Shown: piece after piece, positions 34,294 to 44,177 of the stretch
Layout of the letters: every line of letters begins with the position of its first letter
Position numbering within the stretch: the stretch's first letter is position 1
Origin: Oryzomicrobium terrae
GTDB lineage: Bacteria > Pseudomonadota > Gammaproteobacteria > Burkholderiales > Rhodocyclaceae
NCBI RefSeq assembly: GCF_008274805.1
Contig: NZ_CP022579.1
Span: 1,674,001-1,738,000 of the forward strand
Length of the DNA: 64,000 bases
Direction of reading: 5' to 3'
The notes under the pieces: generated by a model
Told to the model about the DNA's origin: nothing
What the model saw: the letters and a program-made list of their open reading frames with translations, nothing else
Database searches by the model: none
Position numbers and translations under genes: made by a program

Positions 34294-34386
34294 CGCGCCA
34301 GTGCTTGTTCTCCGCGATGGTGCCCGGAAAACCCGCGCCGTTATTGGCGCTTGGGGGGTACCGGCTGAAGAACAAGCATTGGCGCG
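34294..34386. repeat. 93-base nested inverted repeat downstream of glnD
   Basis: Outer arms 34294-34311 and 34369-34386 pair over 18 bases with one mismatch (CGCGCCAGTGCTTGTTCT and its near complement). Inside, a second hairpin GCGCC-GTTATT-GGCGC occupies 34335-34350. No T run follows, so it is not a standard terminator, although it starts 13 bases beyond the glnD stop. It could be a REP/MITE-like element or a 3'-end stabiliser; no target duplication is seen. Confidence 0.6.
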
Positions 34387-34399
34387 GGGTTTGGGCTGC

Positions 34400-36976
34400 C
34401 TATACCTGGAGCTCGTCGAGCAGATCGCTTTCCAGGCGCACTCGGCCCGCGCTTGAGACCAGGTCGCCACCGGAAATGAGAAAAACGTCTTCCACCCGGT
34501 CGCCGAGGGTGGCGATCTTGGCCGTGTGCAGGTAGGCGCCGTGCCGGGTCAGGGTCAGGGCAATCTTGAACAAAAGCCCCGGCCGGTCGGCAGCCACCAG
34601 GGATAGGACGAATTGAGCGCCTTTTTCGTCCGGGTGGATGGTGACTTCCGGCGTGATCGGGAAGTGCTTCACCTGGCGCGATAGACGGCCGGTGGGCGGT
34701 GCTTCGGGCGGTGTCTGATGGCAGAGGCGCTGAGCCAGTTCGTGCTCCAGGTAACTGACCAACTGGCGGTAATCCTCGCGCCCGGCCACGTCGAGCAGCA
34801 CGAAGCTGTCCAGGGCGTAGCCGTGGCGGGTGGTGTGCACCTTGGCGTCGACGATGGAGAAGCCCTCCCGGCCGAAAAAGCCGCAGATGCGGGCGAACAG
34901 ATCCGGTTGATCCTTGGCGTAGACCATCACCTGGAGCCCTTCCTCGTTGCGGTTGGGGCGGGCCTTGACGATGGGTTCCGGGGTGTTGATGCGGTAGTGC
35001 AGGTTGCGGGTGTGCCAGGCGATCTCTTCGGCGCTGTGGCGCAGGAAATAGACCGTGTCGAGCTGCTTCCACAGCCCTTCGTGCACCGTGTCCGACAGGG
35101 CGAAATAGCGCAGCAGGCGCATGGCCTCCTGCTGGCGCTCCTGGATGACGCCATGCGGCTCGGGGGCTTCGTCCCGGGAGAGGACGTTCAGGGTTGCCTT
35201 GTACAGCTCTTCGAGCAGCTGGCCTTTCCAGGCGTTCCACACCTTGGGGCTGGTGCCGCGGATGTCGGCCACGGTGAGCAGATAGAGGGCCACCAGGTGG
35301 CGCTCGTCGCCCACCACGGCGGCAAAGTGCTTGACCACGTCCGGGTCGGAAATGTCCTGCTTCTGCGCGACGTGGCTCATGGTCAGGTGATGGCGCACCA
35401 GCCACACCACCAGTTCCGTATCCTCCGGCGCCAGGCCGTGGGTGTCGCAGAAGGCCCGGGCGTCCGCGGTGCCGAGTTCGGAGTGGTCGCCGCCACGGCC
35501 CTTGGCGATGTCGTGGAAGAGGGCGGCAATATAGAGCACCCATGGTCGCTCGAAGGCGTTGATCAGCCGCGAGCAGAGGGGGTATTCGTGGGCGAATTCC
35601 TCGACGGCGAAGCGGCGCAGGTTGCGCAGCACCTGGAGGATGTGCTGGTCCACCGTATAGACGTGGAACAGGTCATGCTGCATCTGGCCGACGATGGCGC
35701 CGAAATTGGGCAGGTAGCGGCCGAGGATGCCGTAGCGGTTCATGCGGCGGAATTCGTGCACGATACCGCGGGGGCTCTTGAATAGTTCCAGGAACAGGGC
35801 TTGGTTGGCCGGGTCGGCGCGGAAGCCCTCGTCTATGTGGAAGCGGGCCCGGTACAGGGCGCGCAGGGTGCGGGCGGTCATGCCCTTCAGCTCCGGATGG
35901 CGCTGGAGCAGCAGAAAGGCTTCGAGGATGGCTGACGGCTGGGTTTCGAACAGGTCGTCGGCACGCATCTCGAGCAGGTCGTGGGCGCCCTGGAAACGTT
36001 CGTTGATCGGCCAGGTGGCCCCGACCGGGGGCGGGAAAAGGCGCACCCCCAGATTCTGCAGCAGGATGGTGTTGAGCTGCAGCGCGGCTTTGGCCGAGCG
36101 GTAGTACTGCTGCATCAGCAATTCGCTCTCGCGCCGCGTGGCGGTGGGCTGGTAACCGAACATCTGGGCCACGGCCGTCTGGTGATCGAACAACAGGCGG
36201 TCCTCACGGCGCCGGGTATGCAGGTGCAGGCGGATGCGGACATCGTCGAGAAAGCGCTCGACGCTGTTGATCAGGGTTTCTTCCTCGGCGGTGAGCAGCC
36301 CGGCGGCGGTGAGTTCGGCCCAGTTGTCGCCGATGCCCGCCGCCTTGGCGATCCACAGGATGACCTGCAGGTCGCGCAGCCCGCCCGGGCTTTCCTTGCA
36401 ATTCGGCTCCAGGCTGTAGGGCGTCTCGTCATAGCGGATGTGCCGCTCTTCGAGCTCCAGCTTCTTGGCCTTGAAGAAGGCCTTGGGGTCGAGGTGCTGG
36501 TACAGGCCGGCCTGAAACGTCTTGAACAGCTCCCGGTCCCCGGTCAACAGCCGGGCTTCGATCAGGGCGGTCTGCACCGTGATGTCGTTGTTCGCCTCGG
36601 ATAGGCATTCTTCGACGGTGCGCACACTGTGGCCGATTTCCAGGCCAATGTCCCAGAACAGGCTGACCAGTTGCGATAGGCGGGCTTCTTCGGCAATCCC
36701 CAGGGCGCCCGGGAGGAGGATCAGCAGGTCGATATCGGAGGCCGGAAACAGCTCCCCCCGGCCATATCCCCCCACCGCGACCAGGGCGAACGTGGCGGGC
36801 AATTCCAATTCATTCCACAGGTCGATAAGGGCTTCGTCCACTACCCGGGCTCGCCCTGCGAGCAGTCGGCGCGCATCGGGGGTTGCCAGGTAGGCGATGC
36901 GCAGGGCTTCCTGTTCGTCCTTGAGGCGGTTGCGGTAGCGGGGAATCAGATCGTTGGGCAGGGGCAGGGGGGCCAT
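34400..36976 (-). CDS. glnD: Bifunctional uridylyltransferase/uridylyl-removing enzyme GlnD
   Basis: Senses glutamine and uridylylates or deuridylylates PII proteins, controlling glutamine synthetase and nitrogen genes. 858 residues: nucleotidyltransferase motif [17 protein letters not shown] (69-85), a helical PII-binding region, an HD hydrolase domain with [15 protein letters not shown] (about 485-500), and two C-terminal ACT domains (about 690-760 and 790-858). The open frame extends upstream into map, but [10 protein letters not shown] at 36976 is the family-like start, 11 bases after the map stop, as in the E. coli map-glnD order. Confidence 0.96.
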   Translation of the reverse strand: MAPLPLPNDLIPRYRNRLKDEQEALRIAYLATPDARRLLAGRARVVDEALIDLWNELELPATFALVAVGGYGRGELFPASDIDLLILLPGALGIAEEARLSQLVSLFWDIGLEIGHSVRTVEECLSEANNDITVQTALIEARLLTGDRELFKTFQAGLYQHLDPKAFFKAKKLELEERHIRYDETPYSLEPNCKESPGGLRDLQVILWIAKAAGIGDNWAELTAAGLLTAEEETLINSVERFLDDVRIRLHLHTRRREDRLLFDHQTAVAQMFGYQPTATRRESELLMQQYYRSAKAALQLNTILLQNLGVRLFPPPVGATWPINERFQGAHDLLEMRADDLFETQPSAILEAFLLLQRHPELKGMTARTLRALYRARFHIDEGFRADPANQALFLELFKSPRGIVHEFRRMNRYGILGRYLPNFGAIVGQMQHDLFHVYTVDQHILQVLRNLRRFAVEEFAHEYPLCSRLINAFERPWVLYIAALFHDIAKGRGGDHSELGTADARAFCDTHGLAPEDTELVVWLVRHHLTMSHVAQKQDISDPDVVKHFAAVVGDERHLVALYLLTVADIRGTSPKVWNAWKGQLLEELYKATLNVLSRDEAPEPHGVIQERQQEAMRLLRYFALSDTVHEGLWKQLDTVYFLRHSAEEIAWHTRNLHYRINTPEPIVKARPNRNEEGLQVMVYAKDQPDLFARICGFFGREGFSIVDAKVHTTRHGYALDSFVLLDVAGREDYRQLVSYLEHELAQRLCHQTPPEAPPTGRLSRQVKHFPITPEVTIHPDEKGAQFVLSLVAADRPGLLFKIALTLTRHGAYLHTAKIATLGDRVEDVFLISGGDLVSSAGRVRLESDLLDELQV

Positions 36977-36987
36977 GAAGCGGGCAA

Positions 36988-37809
36988 TCAATAAATGATC
37001 GGATAGCCATCCACCAGGGCAGGCTTGGTCCGGCTGCCGGCGGAAACCGTCAGCACTTCGACCCCGGTTTCGGTCACCACCACGGTGTGTTCCCATTGGG
37101 CGGAGAGGCTGCGATCCTTGGTGACGATGGTCCAGCCATCCGGCAGCTCCTTGATCGCCGCCTTGCCGGCGTTGATCATCGGCTCCACGGTGAAGATCAT
37201 TCCCGGCTTGAGTTCCGGCCCCGTGCCGGCGCGGCCGTAATGCAGCACCTGAGGGTCTTCGTGGAATTTCTGGCCGATACCGTGGCCGCAGAATTCCCGC
37301 ACCACCGAGAAGCCGTTGCCTTCGGCGTACTTCTGAATGGCGGCGCCAATGTCGCCCAGGTGGGCGCCAGGCTTGATCTGGGCGATGCCGAGCCACATGC
37401 ATTCGAAGGTGATTTCGCACAGGCGCTTGGCCTGGATCGAGCCTTCGCCGACGATGAACATGCGGCTGGTGTCGCCGTGCCAGCCATTCTTGATCACGGT
37501 GATGTCGAGATTGACGATGTCACCGTTCTTGAGCACCTTCTTGTCAGAAGGAATGCCGTGGCAAACCTGCTGGTTGATCGAAGTGCAGATCGACTTGGGG
37601 TAGGGAGTATAGCCCGGCGGCGTGTAATTAAGCGGAGCGGGGATGCAGCCCTGCACGTTCACCATGTAGTCGTGACACAGCCGATCGAGTTCGGCGGTAG
37701 TGACGCCGGGTTTGACAAAGGGCGTGACGTAATCGAGCACTTCTGCCGCGAGGCGGCAGGCAATGCGCATTTGTTCGATATCGGCTGGGGATTTGATGGT
37801 GATGCTCAT
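36988..37809 (-). CDS. map: Methionine aminopeptidase type I
   Basis: Removes N-terminal Met from nascent proteins. 273 residues; the pita-bread fold metal ligands are in [19 protein letters not shown] (two Asp), [12 protein letters not shown] (His), FTVEPMIN (Glu) and [10 protein letters not shown] (Glu). Starts [15 protein letters not shown] at 37809; the upstream in-frame sequence is not family-like. Divergent from rpsB and cotranscribed with glnD downstream, the standard proteobacterial arrangement. Confidence 0.96.
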   Translation of the reverse strand: MSITIKSPADIEQMRIACRLAAEVLDYVTPFVKPGVTTAELDRLCHDYMVNVQGCIPAPLNYTPPGYTPYPKSICTSINQQVCHGIPSDKKVLKNGDIVNLDITVIKNGWHGDTSRMFIVGEGSIQAKRLCEITFECMWLGIAQIKPGAHLGDIGAAIQKYAEGNGFSVVREFCGHGIGQKFHEDPQVLHYGRAGTGPELKPGMIFTVEPMINAGKAAIKELPDGWTIVTKDRSLSAQWEHTVVVTETGVEVLTVSAGSRTKPALVDGYPIIY

Positions 37810-37990
37810 TGTTCTTGGGATCTTTCGAGGGAAAAACCGGGCGCATCGCCCTGGGCAAAGGGGAAAAGGATAGGCCAAGGCCTCGCCTTAGGCAATTTGG
37901 AAGACCCCGGCAGGGCCGATGAAAGGGTAGGGCGGCGAGCGGCAGGGGAGTGCTGGATTGGGCCGGTCTGGGGGAAAACCGTTCCCGGAA

Positions 37991-38020
37991 TTGAAGCGGC
38001 CGGCCGTTGGGTGCTATACT
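37991..38020 (+). promoter_or_regulatory. Sigma70-type promoter of rpsB-tsf
   Basis: TTGAAG (-35) and TATACT (-10) are separated by 18 bases. Transcription would start near 38027, giving a leader of roughly 215 bases before rpsB. Best promoter-like match in the map-rpsB gap. Confidence 0.65.
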
Positions 38021-38242
38021 CTTGCGGCTTTTCTTCGGGGCTTCCCGAAAGAAAGTGGCTTGTAGTCTAGGCTAAACAGTAAGGCCGTTGGTTCGGGGCG
38101 GTTCGTTCCGGGTTTTCGGCTGTTTCCCCGTGCGGCGGTAGCGCTGCCGGGTCAATCCTCACATCCGCACATATATGGGGTGTCCGTGAGTTTCGCGGAT
38201 CGACAATGGCGGATGGCGGTTTAAACCCTTAGGAGTCCTTTC
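38021..38242 (+). promoter_or_regulatory. Long structured rpsB leader, possible S2 autoregulatory site
   Basis: The region begins with a strong TTCGGG-GCTT-CCCGAA stem-loop (38034-38049) and has no open reading frame of note. In E. coli, ribosomal protein S2 represses rpsB-tsf translation through the rpsB leader; an equivalent here is inference from position and length. A clear AGGAG ribosome site lies 8 bases before the rpsB ATG. The map-rpsB gap (37810-38242) contains no gene. Confidence 0.5.
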
Positions 38243-38989
38243 ATGGCAACCATGCGTCAAATGCTTGAGGCCGGTGTTCACTTCGGCCACCAAACCCGTT
38301 TCTGGAACCCGAAGATGTCCCAGTACATCTTCGGTGCTCGCAACAAGATTCACATCGTCAACCTGGAAAAGACCCTCGTTAAGTACAACGAGGCGATGGC
38401 GTTCGTGAAGAAGCTCGCGTCTAACCGCGGCAACATCCTCTTCGTCAGCACCAAGCGTCAGGCTCGCGAGATCATCGCCGAGGAAGCTACCCGCGCTGGC
38501 GTTCCTTACGTTGACCAGCGCTGGCTGGGCGGCATGCTGACCAACTTCAAGACCGTGAAGCAGTCCATCAAGCGTCTGAAGGATATGGAAGCCGCCGTTC
38601 AGGACGGTTCCGCCGAGCGCATGGGCAAGAAAGAGGCCCTGCTGATGAAGCGCGAGCTGGAAAAGCTGCAGAAGTCCATTGGCGGCATCAAGGAAATGGG
38701 CGGCCTGCCTGATGCCCTGTTCGTGGTCGACGTGGGCTACCACAAGATCGCCATCACCGAAGCCAACAAGCTGGGCATCCCGGTGATCGCCGTGGTCGAT
38801 ACCAACCACTCCCCCGAAGGCGTGGACTACGTCATCCCCGGTAACGACGACTCCTCCCGCGCCATCCGTCTGTACGCCCGCGGCGTGGCCGACGCCATTC
38901 TGGAAGGTCGTAGCCAGTCCCTCCAGGAAATCGTTGCTGCCGGTTCCGACGACGAGTTCGTCGAAGTCCAGGAAGAGTCCGCCGAGTAA
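38243..38989 (+). CDS. rpsB: 30S ribosomal protein S2
   Basis: 248 residues; starts [19 protein letters not shown] and has the S2 signatures [11 protein letters not shown] and [15 protein letters not shown]. Part of the small-subunit head-body junction. First gene of the rpsB-tsf operon, with a good AGGAG ribosome site. Codon use is strongly biased toward C- and G-ending codons, as expected for a highly expressed gene. Ends in an acidic tail (EVQEESAE). Confidence 0.98.
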   Translation: MATMRQMLEAGVHFGHQTRFWNPKMSQYIFGARNKIHIVNLEKTLVKYNEAMAFVKKLASNRGNILFVSTKRQAREIIAEEATRAGVPYVDQRWLGGMLTNFKTVKQSIKRLKDMEAAVQDGSAERMGKKEALLMKRELEKLQKSIGGIKEMGGLPDALFVVDVGYHKIAITEANKLGIPVIAVVDTNHSPEGVDYVIPGNDDSSRAIRLYARGVADAILEGRSQSLQEIVAAGSDDEFVEVQEESAE

Positions 38990-39055
38990 GGCTGGCTGAA
39001 CGGTTCTTCCCCGCTGTGGCTGCAAGGTCCGGTGGGCAGGTAGTGTGCAATGTCA

Positions 39056-39077
39056 GCGGCCGCCTTCGGGCGGCCGC
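39056..39077 (+). promoter_or_regulatory. UUCG-capped intercistronic stem-loop between rpsB and tsf
   Basis: GCGGCCGCC-TTCG-GGCGGCCGC is a nine-pair GC stem closed by a UUCG tetraloop, 28 bases before the tsf start. No T run follows, so it is more likely an RNA processing or stability element, or a partial attenuator, than a full terminator. Confidence 0.6.
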
Positions 39078-39104
39078 CGCTTAATCAAGAGATTGGAGCA
39101 GAAA

Positions 39105-40004
39105 ATGGCGGAAATCACCGCAGCGATGGTCAAGGAACTGCGCGAAAAGACCGACGCGCCCATGATGGAATGCAAAAAGGCCCTGTCCGAAGCCGCTGGC
39201 GACATGGATAAGGCTGAGGAAATCCTGCGCGTCAAGCTGGGCAACAAGGCTTCCAAGGCCGCTACCCGTGTGGCCGCCGAAGGTATCGTTGGCGTGTACA
39301 TCTCCGCCGACGGCAAGCTGGGCTCCATCGTCGAAGTCAACTGTGAAACCGACTTCGTCGCCAAGAACGACGACTTCCTGGCTCTGGTGAAGAACATCGC
39401 CGAGCTGGTCGCCACCAAGAACCCGGCCGACGTGGCCGCCCTGTCCGCCCTGGAAATCGGCGGCCAGTCCGTGGAGTCCATCCGCGCCGCCCTGGTGGGC
39501 AAGATCGGCGAGAACATGACCATCCGCCGCTTCGTGCGCACCGAAGCTCAAGGTAAGCTGGTCTCCTACATCCACGGCGGCGCCAAGATCGGCGTGCTGC
39601 TCGACGTGGTTGGCGGCGACGAAACCACTGCCAAGGACATCGCCATGCACATCGCGGCGTCCAAGCCCAAGTCCTTGGATGCCTCCGGCGTTTCCGCGGA
39701 CCTGATCGAAACCGAGCGCCGCGTCGCCATCGAGAAGGCCAAGGAAGCCGGCAAGCCCGAAGCCATGATCGAAAAGATCGCCGAAGGCACCGTGCAGAAG
39801 TTCCTCAAGGAAGTCACCCTGCTGGGCCAGGTCTTCGTCAAGGCCGAAGACGGCAAGCAGACCATCGAGCAACTGCTCAAGGCCAAGGGTGCTTCGATCC
39901 CGGGTTTCACCCTGTACGTGGTGGGCGAGGGCATCGAGAAGAAGGTCACCGACTTCGCCGCCGAAGTGGCCGCCCAGGCTGCTGCCGCTGCCGCCAACAA
40001 GTAA
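39105..40004 (+). CDS. tsf: Elongation factor Ts
   Basis: Guanine-nucleotide exchange factor of EF-Tu. 299 residues; starts [19 protein letters not shown] with the N-terminal UBA-like domain, then [10 protein letters not shown] and the [11 protein letters not shown] signature. The start is chosen by a GGAG ribosome site; the upstream in-frame ATG lies within the stem-loop region. Codon use is highly biased, as in rpsB. Confidence 0.98.
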   Translation: MAEITAAMVKELREKTDAPMMECKKALSEAAGDMDKAEEILRVKLGNKASKAATRVAAEGIVGVYISADGKLGSIVEVNCETDFVAKNDDFLALVKNIAELVATKNPADVAALSALEIGGQSVESIRAALVGKIGENMTIRRFVRTEAQGKLVSYIHGGAKIGVLLDVVGGDETTAKDIAMHIAASKPKSLDASGVSADLIETERRVAIEKAKEAGKPEAMIEKIAEGTVQKFLKEVTLLGQVFVKAEDGKQTIEQLLKAKGASIPGFTLYVVGEGIEKKVTDFAAEVAAQAAAAAANK

Positions 40005-40025
40005 TAACTGTCCAAGGGAGATCCC

Positions 40026-40742
40026 ATGTCCGCACCCCGCTATAAGCGCATCCTTCTCAAGCTGTCCGGTGAGGCGCTCATGGGCGCGGACGCCTATGGG
40101 ATCAACCGCCAGACCATCTCCGAGATCGTCGAGGAGATTCGGTCGGTGACCGACCTGGGTGTCCAGGTCGGTATCGTGATCGGTGGCGGCAACATCTTCC
40201 GCGGTGTTGCCCCCGCCGCCACGGGCATGGACCGGGCCCAGGCCGACTACATGGGCATGCTGGCCACGGTCATGAACAGCCTGGCGTTGCAGGACGCCAT
40301 GCGCGCCGCCGGACTCGTTTCCCGGGTCCAATCGGCTTTGAATATCGAACAGGTGGTCGAGCCCTATATCCGCGGCAAGGCCATCCGTTATCTGGAGCAA
40401 GGCCGGACGGTGATCTTCGCCGCCGGTACCGGCAATCCCTTCTTCACCACCGATACCGCCGCCGCCTTGCGTGGTGCCGAGATCGGGGCCGAGATCGTGC
40501 TCAAGGCCACCAAGGTGGATGGCATCTATACGGCCGACCCGAAGAAGGACCCCAGCGCTACCCGCTTCGACAAGATCAGTTTTGACGAGGCCATCTCCCG
40601 CAATCTGGCGGTGATGGATGCCACGGCTTTTGCCTTGTGTCGTGACCAGCAGCTGCCGATCAACGTTTTCTCCATTTTCAAGCGCGGCGCCCTGAAGCGG
40701 GTCGTGCTCGGCGAGAACGAAGGCACCCTGGTCTACTGCTGA
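40026..40742 (+). CDS. pyrH: Uridylate kinase
   Basis: Phosphorylates UMP to UDP; bacterial hexameric amino-acid-kinase fold enzyme, regulated by GTP and UTP. 238 residues with [11 protein letters not shown] near the N-terminus, the IGGGNIFRG loop and [16 protein letters not shown]. It follows tsf by 21 bases with a GGGAG ribosome site and is itself followed by frr after 13 bases, the classic order. Confidence 0.97.
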   Translation: MSAPRYKRILLKLSGEALMGADAYGINRQTISEIVEEIRSVTDLGVQVGIVIGGGNIFRGVAPAATGMDRAQADYMGMLATVMNSLALQDAMRAAGLVSRVQSALNIEQVVEPYIRGKAIRYLEQGRTVIFAAGTGNPFFTTDTAAALRGAEIGAEIVLKATKVDGIYTADPKKDPSATRFDKISFDEAISRNLAVMDATAFALCRDQQLPINVFSIFKRGALKRVVLGENEGTLVYC

Positions 40743-40755
40743 CGGAGAACTTGCA

Positions 40756-41313
40756 ATGATCGCTGAACTGAAAAAAGCCACCGAACAGAAAATGATCAAG
40801 TCGCTGGACGCGTTGAAAAACGATCTGGCGAAAGTGCGTACCGGCCGTGCCCACACTGGCATCCTCGACCATGTGATGGTGGATTATTACGGCACGCCGA
40901 CCCCGATCAATCAGGTGGCCAACGTCACCCTGGTCGACGCGCGCACCATCGGTGTTCAGCCTTGGGAAAAGCCCATGGTGGCCAAAGTCGAGAAGGCCAT
41001 TCGCGATGCGGATCTGGGCCTGAACCCAGCCACTCAAGGGGATTTGGTGCGTGTTCCGATGCCCATGCTGACCGAGGAGCGCCGCAAGGAGCTTATCAAG
41101 GTCGTCAAGGGCGAAGGTGAAAATGCCAAGGTGGCGATCCGCAACCTGCGTCGTGACGCCAACAATGGTCTGAAGGATGCGGTCAAGGCCAAGGAAATCT
41201 CCGAGGACGACGAACGTCGCGCCCAGGACGATATCCAGAAACTCACCGACAAGTTTGTAGCCGACGTGGACAAGCTGCTGGTGGAAAAGGAAAAGGAACT
41301 GCTGGCCATCTAA
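40756..41313 (+). CDS. frr: Ribosome recycling factor
   Basis: Releases ribosomes from mRNA after termination together with EF-G. 185 residues, the typical size, starting [20 protein letters not shown]; the signature [15 protein letters not shown] lies in the first third. A three-helix bundle with an inserted beta domain is expected. Part of the pyrH-frr-uppS run with short gaps (13 and 19 bases). Confidence 0.98.
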   Translation: MIAELKKATEQKMIKSLDALKNDLAKVRTGRAHTGILDHVMVDYYGTPTPINQVANVTLVDARTIGVQPWEKPMVAKVEKAIRDADLGLNPATQGDLVRVPMPMLTEERRKELIKVVKGEGENAKVAIRNLRRDANNGLKDAVKAKEISEDDERRAQDDIQKLTDKFVADVDKLLVEKEKELLAI

Positions 41314-41332
41314 CGTCCGGCTTCCCTTATCC

Positions 41333-42106
41333 ATGTCCTCGTTTGTCAGTTCCACCGGCGGCATCCCGTCGGTGGGCGATGTTCCCCGGCATATTGCCAT
41401 CATCATGGATGGCAACGGTCGCTGGGCGAAAAAGCGCTTCCTGCCCCGTGTCGCCGGCCATACCCGCGGTGTCGAAACCGTGCGGGAAATGGTGAAGGCG
41501 TGCCTTGCCCGCGGGGTTTCCTTCCTGACCCTGTTCGCCTTCAGTTCCGAGAACTGGCGTCGCCCGGAAGGGGAGGTCAGCTTCCTCATGCAACTGTTCG
41601 TCAAGGCGTTGAAGCAGGAGGTCAAGCGCCTCCACGCCAATGGCGTACGCTTGCGGGTCGTCGGCGATTTGTCTCGCTTCGATCCGGCCCTGCAAGAGAT
41701 GATTGCCCTGGCGGAGGCTGAGACTGCAGCCAATGAGCGTCTTACCCTGACGGTCTGCGCCAACTACGGTGGTCGCTGGGACATCCTCCAGGCTGCCAAT
41801 CGGCTGGCTGCCGCTGAGCCTGCCAAGGTTGGCGCCTGGACCGAGCACGATCTGGCCCCCTACCTGGCCATGTCTTACGCGCCTGAGCCGGATCTCTTCA
41901 TCCGTACCGGCGGCGAGCAGCGGGTTTCCAACTTCCTTCTCTGGCAACTGGCCTACAGCGAACTGCATTTCACCGACGTCCTCTGGCCGGAATTCGATTG
42001 CTCGGCATTGGATGAAGCGATTGCGTCGTACCGTCGCCGTGAACGCCGCTTTGGCCGTACCAGCGAACAACTCCAGGCTTCACCGCCTTCCTCGCCCCAT
42101 GCTTAA
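41333..42106 (+). CDS. uppS: Undecaprenyl diphosphate synthase
   Basis: Condenses eight isopentenyl diphosphates onto farnesyl diphosphate to make the C55 carrier for peptidoglycan, O-antigen and the Ara4N pathway encoded in this window. 257 residues; [13 protein letters not shown] carries the catalytic Asp, and SSENWRRP and [19 protein letters not shown] are the other signatures. Its last codons overlap the cdsA start. Confidence 0.97.
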   Translation: MSSFVSSTGGIPSVGDVPRHIAIIMDGNGRWAKKRFLPRVAGHTRGVETVREMVKACLARGVSFLTLFAFSSENWRRPEGEVSFLMQLFVKALKQEVKRLHANGVRLRVVGDLSRFDPALQEMIALAEAETAANERLTLTVCANYGGRWDILQAANRLAAAEPAKVGAWTEHDLAPYLAMSYAPEPDLFIRTGGEQRVSNFLLWQLAYSELHFTDVLWPEFDCSALDEAIASYRRRERRFGRTSEQLQASPPSSPHA

Positions 42107-42935
42107 GACGCGGGTCATCACCGCGGTCATCCTGCTGCTCGTCTTTCTGGGCGCTATTTTTCTCCTGCCGCGCAGCATCTGGGCGTTGTTCTGCGGTGTG
42201 GTCGCCGTGCTGGCAGCCTGGGAATGGGGGGGCTTTCTCGGTTTGGCTTCCCGTAGTCGGGTGTTTTTGGCCGGTGCTGTGGGGCTGCTACTTTTGGCGC
42301 TGACCTTGGCGCTGCCTGGCATGCTTGGCATCAGCGACGGTTTCGTCTTGCAGGGCTGGGCCTTCGGCCGCTTTCTGCTCGTGCCCTCGGTACTGTTCTG
42401 GGCCGTGGCGGTACCGCTTTGGTTACGTTACCGCTGGCCGCTGAAATCCCTGCCACTGGGGTTGCTTGTCGGTGCCGTGGTCATTCTGCCCACCTGGTTG
42501 GCCCTGGTTCAGTTACGCGCGCTAGGCCCTTGGCCACTTCTGGCGATCATGGCTGTAGTATGGATGGCCGATATCGCAGCATATTTTTCCGGCCGGGCTT
42601 TCGGTAAACACAAACTCGCCCCTAACATCAGTCCCGGCAAGACTTGGGAGGGGGCGCTGGGCGCGGGGGTAGGGGTGATTGCCTATGGCTGGATCCTGCG
42701 CACCACGTTTCCGGATTACCTCGATATTGCCCCGCTCACCCTGGCCCTGGGCTTGGTTCTGGTCACGGCGGTCAGCGTGATCGGTGATCTGTTCGAATCC
42801 CTACTCAAGCGCCAGGCCGGTATCAAGGACAGCAGCCAGTTGCTGCCCGGCCATGGCGGGGTGTTGGACCGGATTGACAGCCTGACGTCCACCCTGCCGC
42901 TGGTGACCCTGCTCTGGTTGGTGTTTCAACGCTGA
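42099..42935 (+). CDS. cdsA: Phosphatidate cytidylyltransferase
   Basis: Makes CDP-diacylglycerol, the precursor of all phospholipids, in the inner membrane. 278 residues with about eight hydrophobic helices; the C-terminal signature [20 protein letters not shown] followed by [12 protein letters not shown] is diagnostic. The start [14 protein letters not shown] at 42099 overlaps the uppS end by 8 bases; an earlier in-frame start inside uppS is not family-like. Confidence 0.96.
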   Translation: MLKTRVITAVILLLVFLGAIFLLPRSIWALFCGVVAVLAAWEWGGFLGLASRSRVFLAGAVGLLLLALTLALPGMLGISDGFVLQGWAFGRFLLVPSVLFWAVAVPLWLRYRWPLKSLPLGLLVGAVVILPTWLALVQLRALGPWPLLAIMAVVWMADIAAYFSGRAFGKHKLAPNISPGKTWEGALGAGVGVIAYGWILRTTFPDYLDIAPLTLALGLVLVTAVSVIGDLFESLLKRQAGIKDSSQLLPGHGGVLDRIDSLTSTLPLVTLLWLVFQR

Positions 42936-42961
42936 CCGGGCCATTTTGGCCAAGTAATTCC

Positions 42962-44143
42962 ATGCCTGCGCAGACCCTCACTCTTCTTGGCGCCACTGGC
43001 TCGATTGGTGGCAGCACCCTGGACGTCGTCCGGCGCCACCCCAATCGCTACCAGATCTTTGCCCTCACCGCGTTTCAGCGCATGGCCGAGCTCGCCGAAC
43101 TGTGCCGCGAATTTCGTCCTGCGTATGCGGTGGTGGCCACCCCGGAACAGGCGGTAGCACTGACGGGGCAATTGCGCGCTGCTGGCCTGGCGACCGAAGT
43201 CCTGTCGGGTGAACAAGGCTTGATCCAGGTTGCCGCCCATCCTGACGTCGATACCGTGATGGCGGCCATTGTCGGAGCTGCGGGCCTGGAGTCCGCCTTG
43301 GCGGCCGCCCAGGCCGGCAAGCGGGTGCTCCTGGCCAACAAGGAAGCCTTGGTCATGGCCGGTCCTGTTTTCATGACCGCAGTCCGAGAGCATGGGGCCA
43401 CGTTGCTGCCGATCGATAGCGAGCACAACGCCATTTTCCAGTCCTTACCTCAAGGCTTCTCACGGGATTTGGGGGAGAACGGGGTGCGGCGCATCCTGCT
43501 AACTGCTTCTGGTGGCCCCTTCCGCTCGACGCCTGCCGAAGTGCTGGCCACGGTGACGCCGGCGCAGGCCGTCGCCCATCCCAAGTGGTCGATGGGCCCC
43601 AAGATTTCCGTTGATTCGGCGACCTTGATGAACAAGGGCTTGGAAGTCATCGAGGCCCACTTCCTGTTTAATCTGCCTGCGAACCGGATTGATGTAGTGG
43701 TGCATCCGCAGAGCATCATCCACTCCCTGGTCGAGTATGTTGATGGCTCGGTGCTGGCCCAGCTCGGCAACCCGGACATGCGCACTCCTATTGCTCATGC
43801 CCTGGCGTATCCGGAGCGGATTGCCTCCGGGGTGGCACCCCTTGATCTCTTTCAAGTCGCCCGCCTCGATTTCGAAGCTCCCGACTTGGTGCGTTTCCCC
43901 TGCCTTGGTTTGGCTTATCGGGCGTTGAGCGAGGGCGGGCGGAGCCCCGCCGTGCTCAATGCGGCCAATGAAGTGGCTGTGGTCGCGTTCTTGGCCGGCC
44001 GGATCGGGTTTACGGCGATTCCCTCCACGATTGCCGCTGTGATGGATGAGGTCGGGACTGGACCGGTTCGTTCGCTGGAAGACGTTCGCGAAGCCGATCG
44101 CCAAGCCCGCCAGGCGGCGCATAAGCGCTTGGCGATCCATTGA
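42962..44143 (+). CDS. dxr: 1-deoxy-D-xylulose 5-phosphate reductoisomerase
   Basis: Second step of the non-mevalonate isoprenoid pathway, NADPH- and metal-dependent. 393 residues: NADPH motif [13 protein letters not shown] (residues 7-19), metal-binding region [13 protein letters not shown], and the substrate loop [21 protein letters not shown] (split across conserved Ser and Asn residues). Provides precursors for UppS, encoded two genes upstream. Confidence 0.97.
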   Translation: MPAQTLTLLGATGSIGGSTLDVVRRHPNRYQIFALTAFQRMAELAELCREFRPAYAVVATPEQAVALTGQLRAAGLATEVLSGEQGLIQVAAHPDVDTVMAAIVGAAGLESALAAAQAGKRVLLANKEALVMAGPVFMTAVREHGATLLPIDSEHNAIFQSLPQGFSRDLGENGVRRILLTASGGPFRSTPAEVLATVTPAQAVAHPKWSMGPKISVDSATLMNKGLEVIEAHFLFNLPANRIDVVVHPQSIIHSLVEYVDGSVLAQLGNPDMRTPIAHALAYPERIASGVAPLDLFQVARLDFEAPDLVRFPCLGLAYRALSEGGRSPAVLNAANEVAVVAFLAGRIGFTAIPSTIAAVMDEVGTGPVRSLEDVREADRQARQAAHKRLAIH

Positions 44144-44177
44144 CCCCTGCTAACCGGTAGCGCTTGTTCCGAGGGCG

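Noticed and set aside
39081-40862. 593-residue open frame opposite tsf and pyrH
   Set aside because: Antisense to highly conserved genes with strong codon bias, which keeps the opposite strand open; no recognisable protein.
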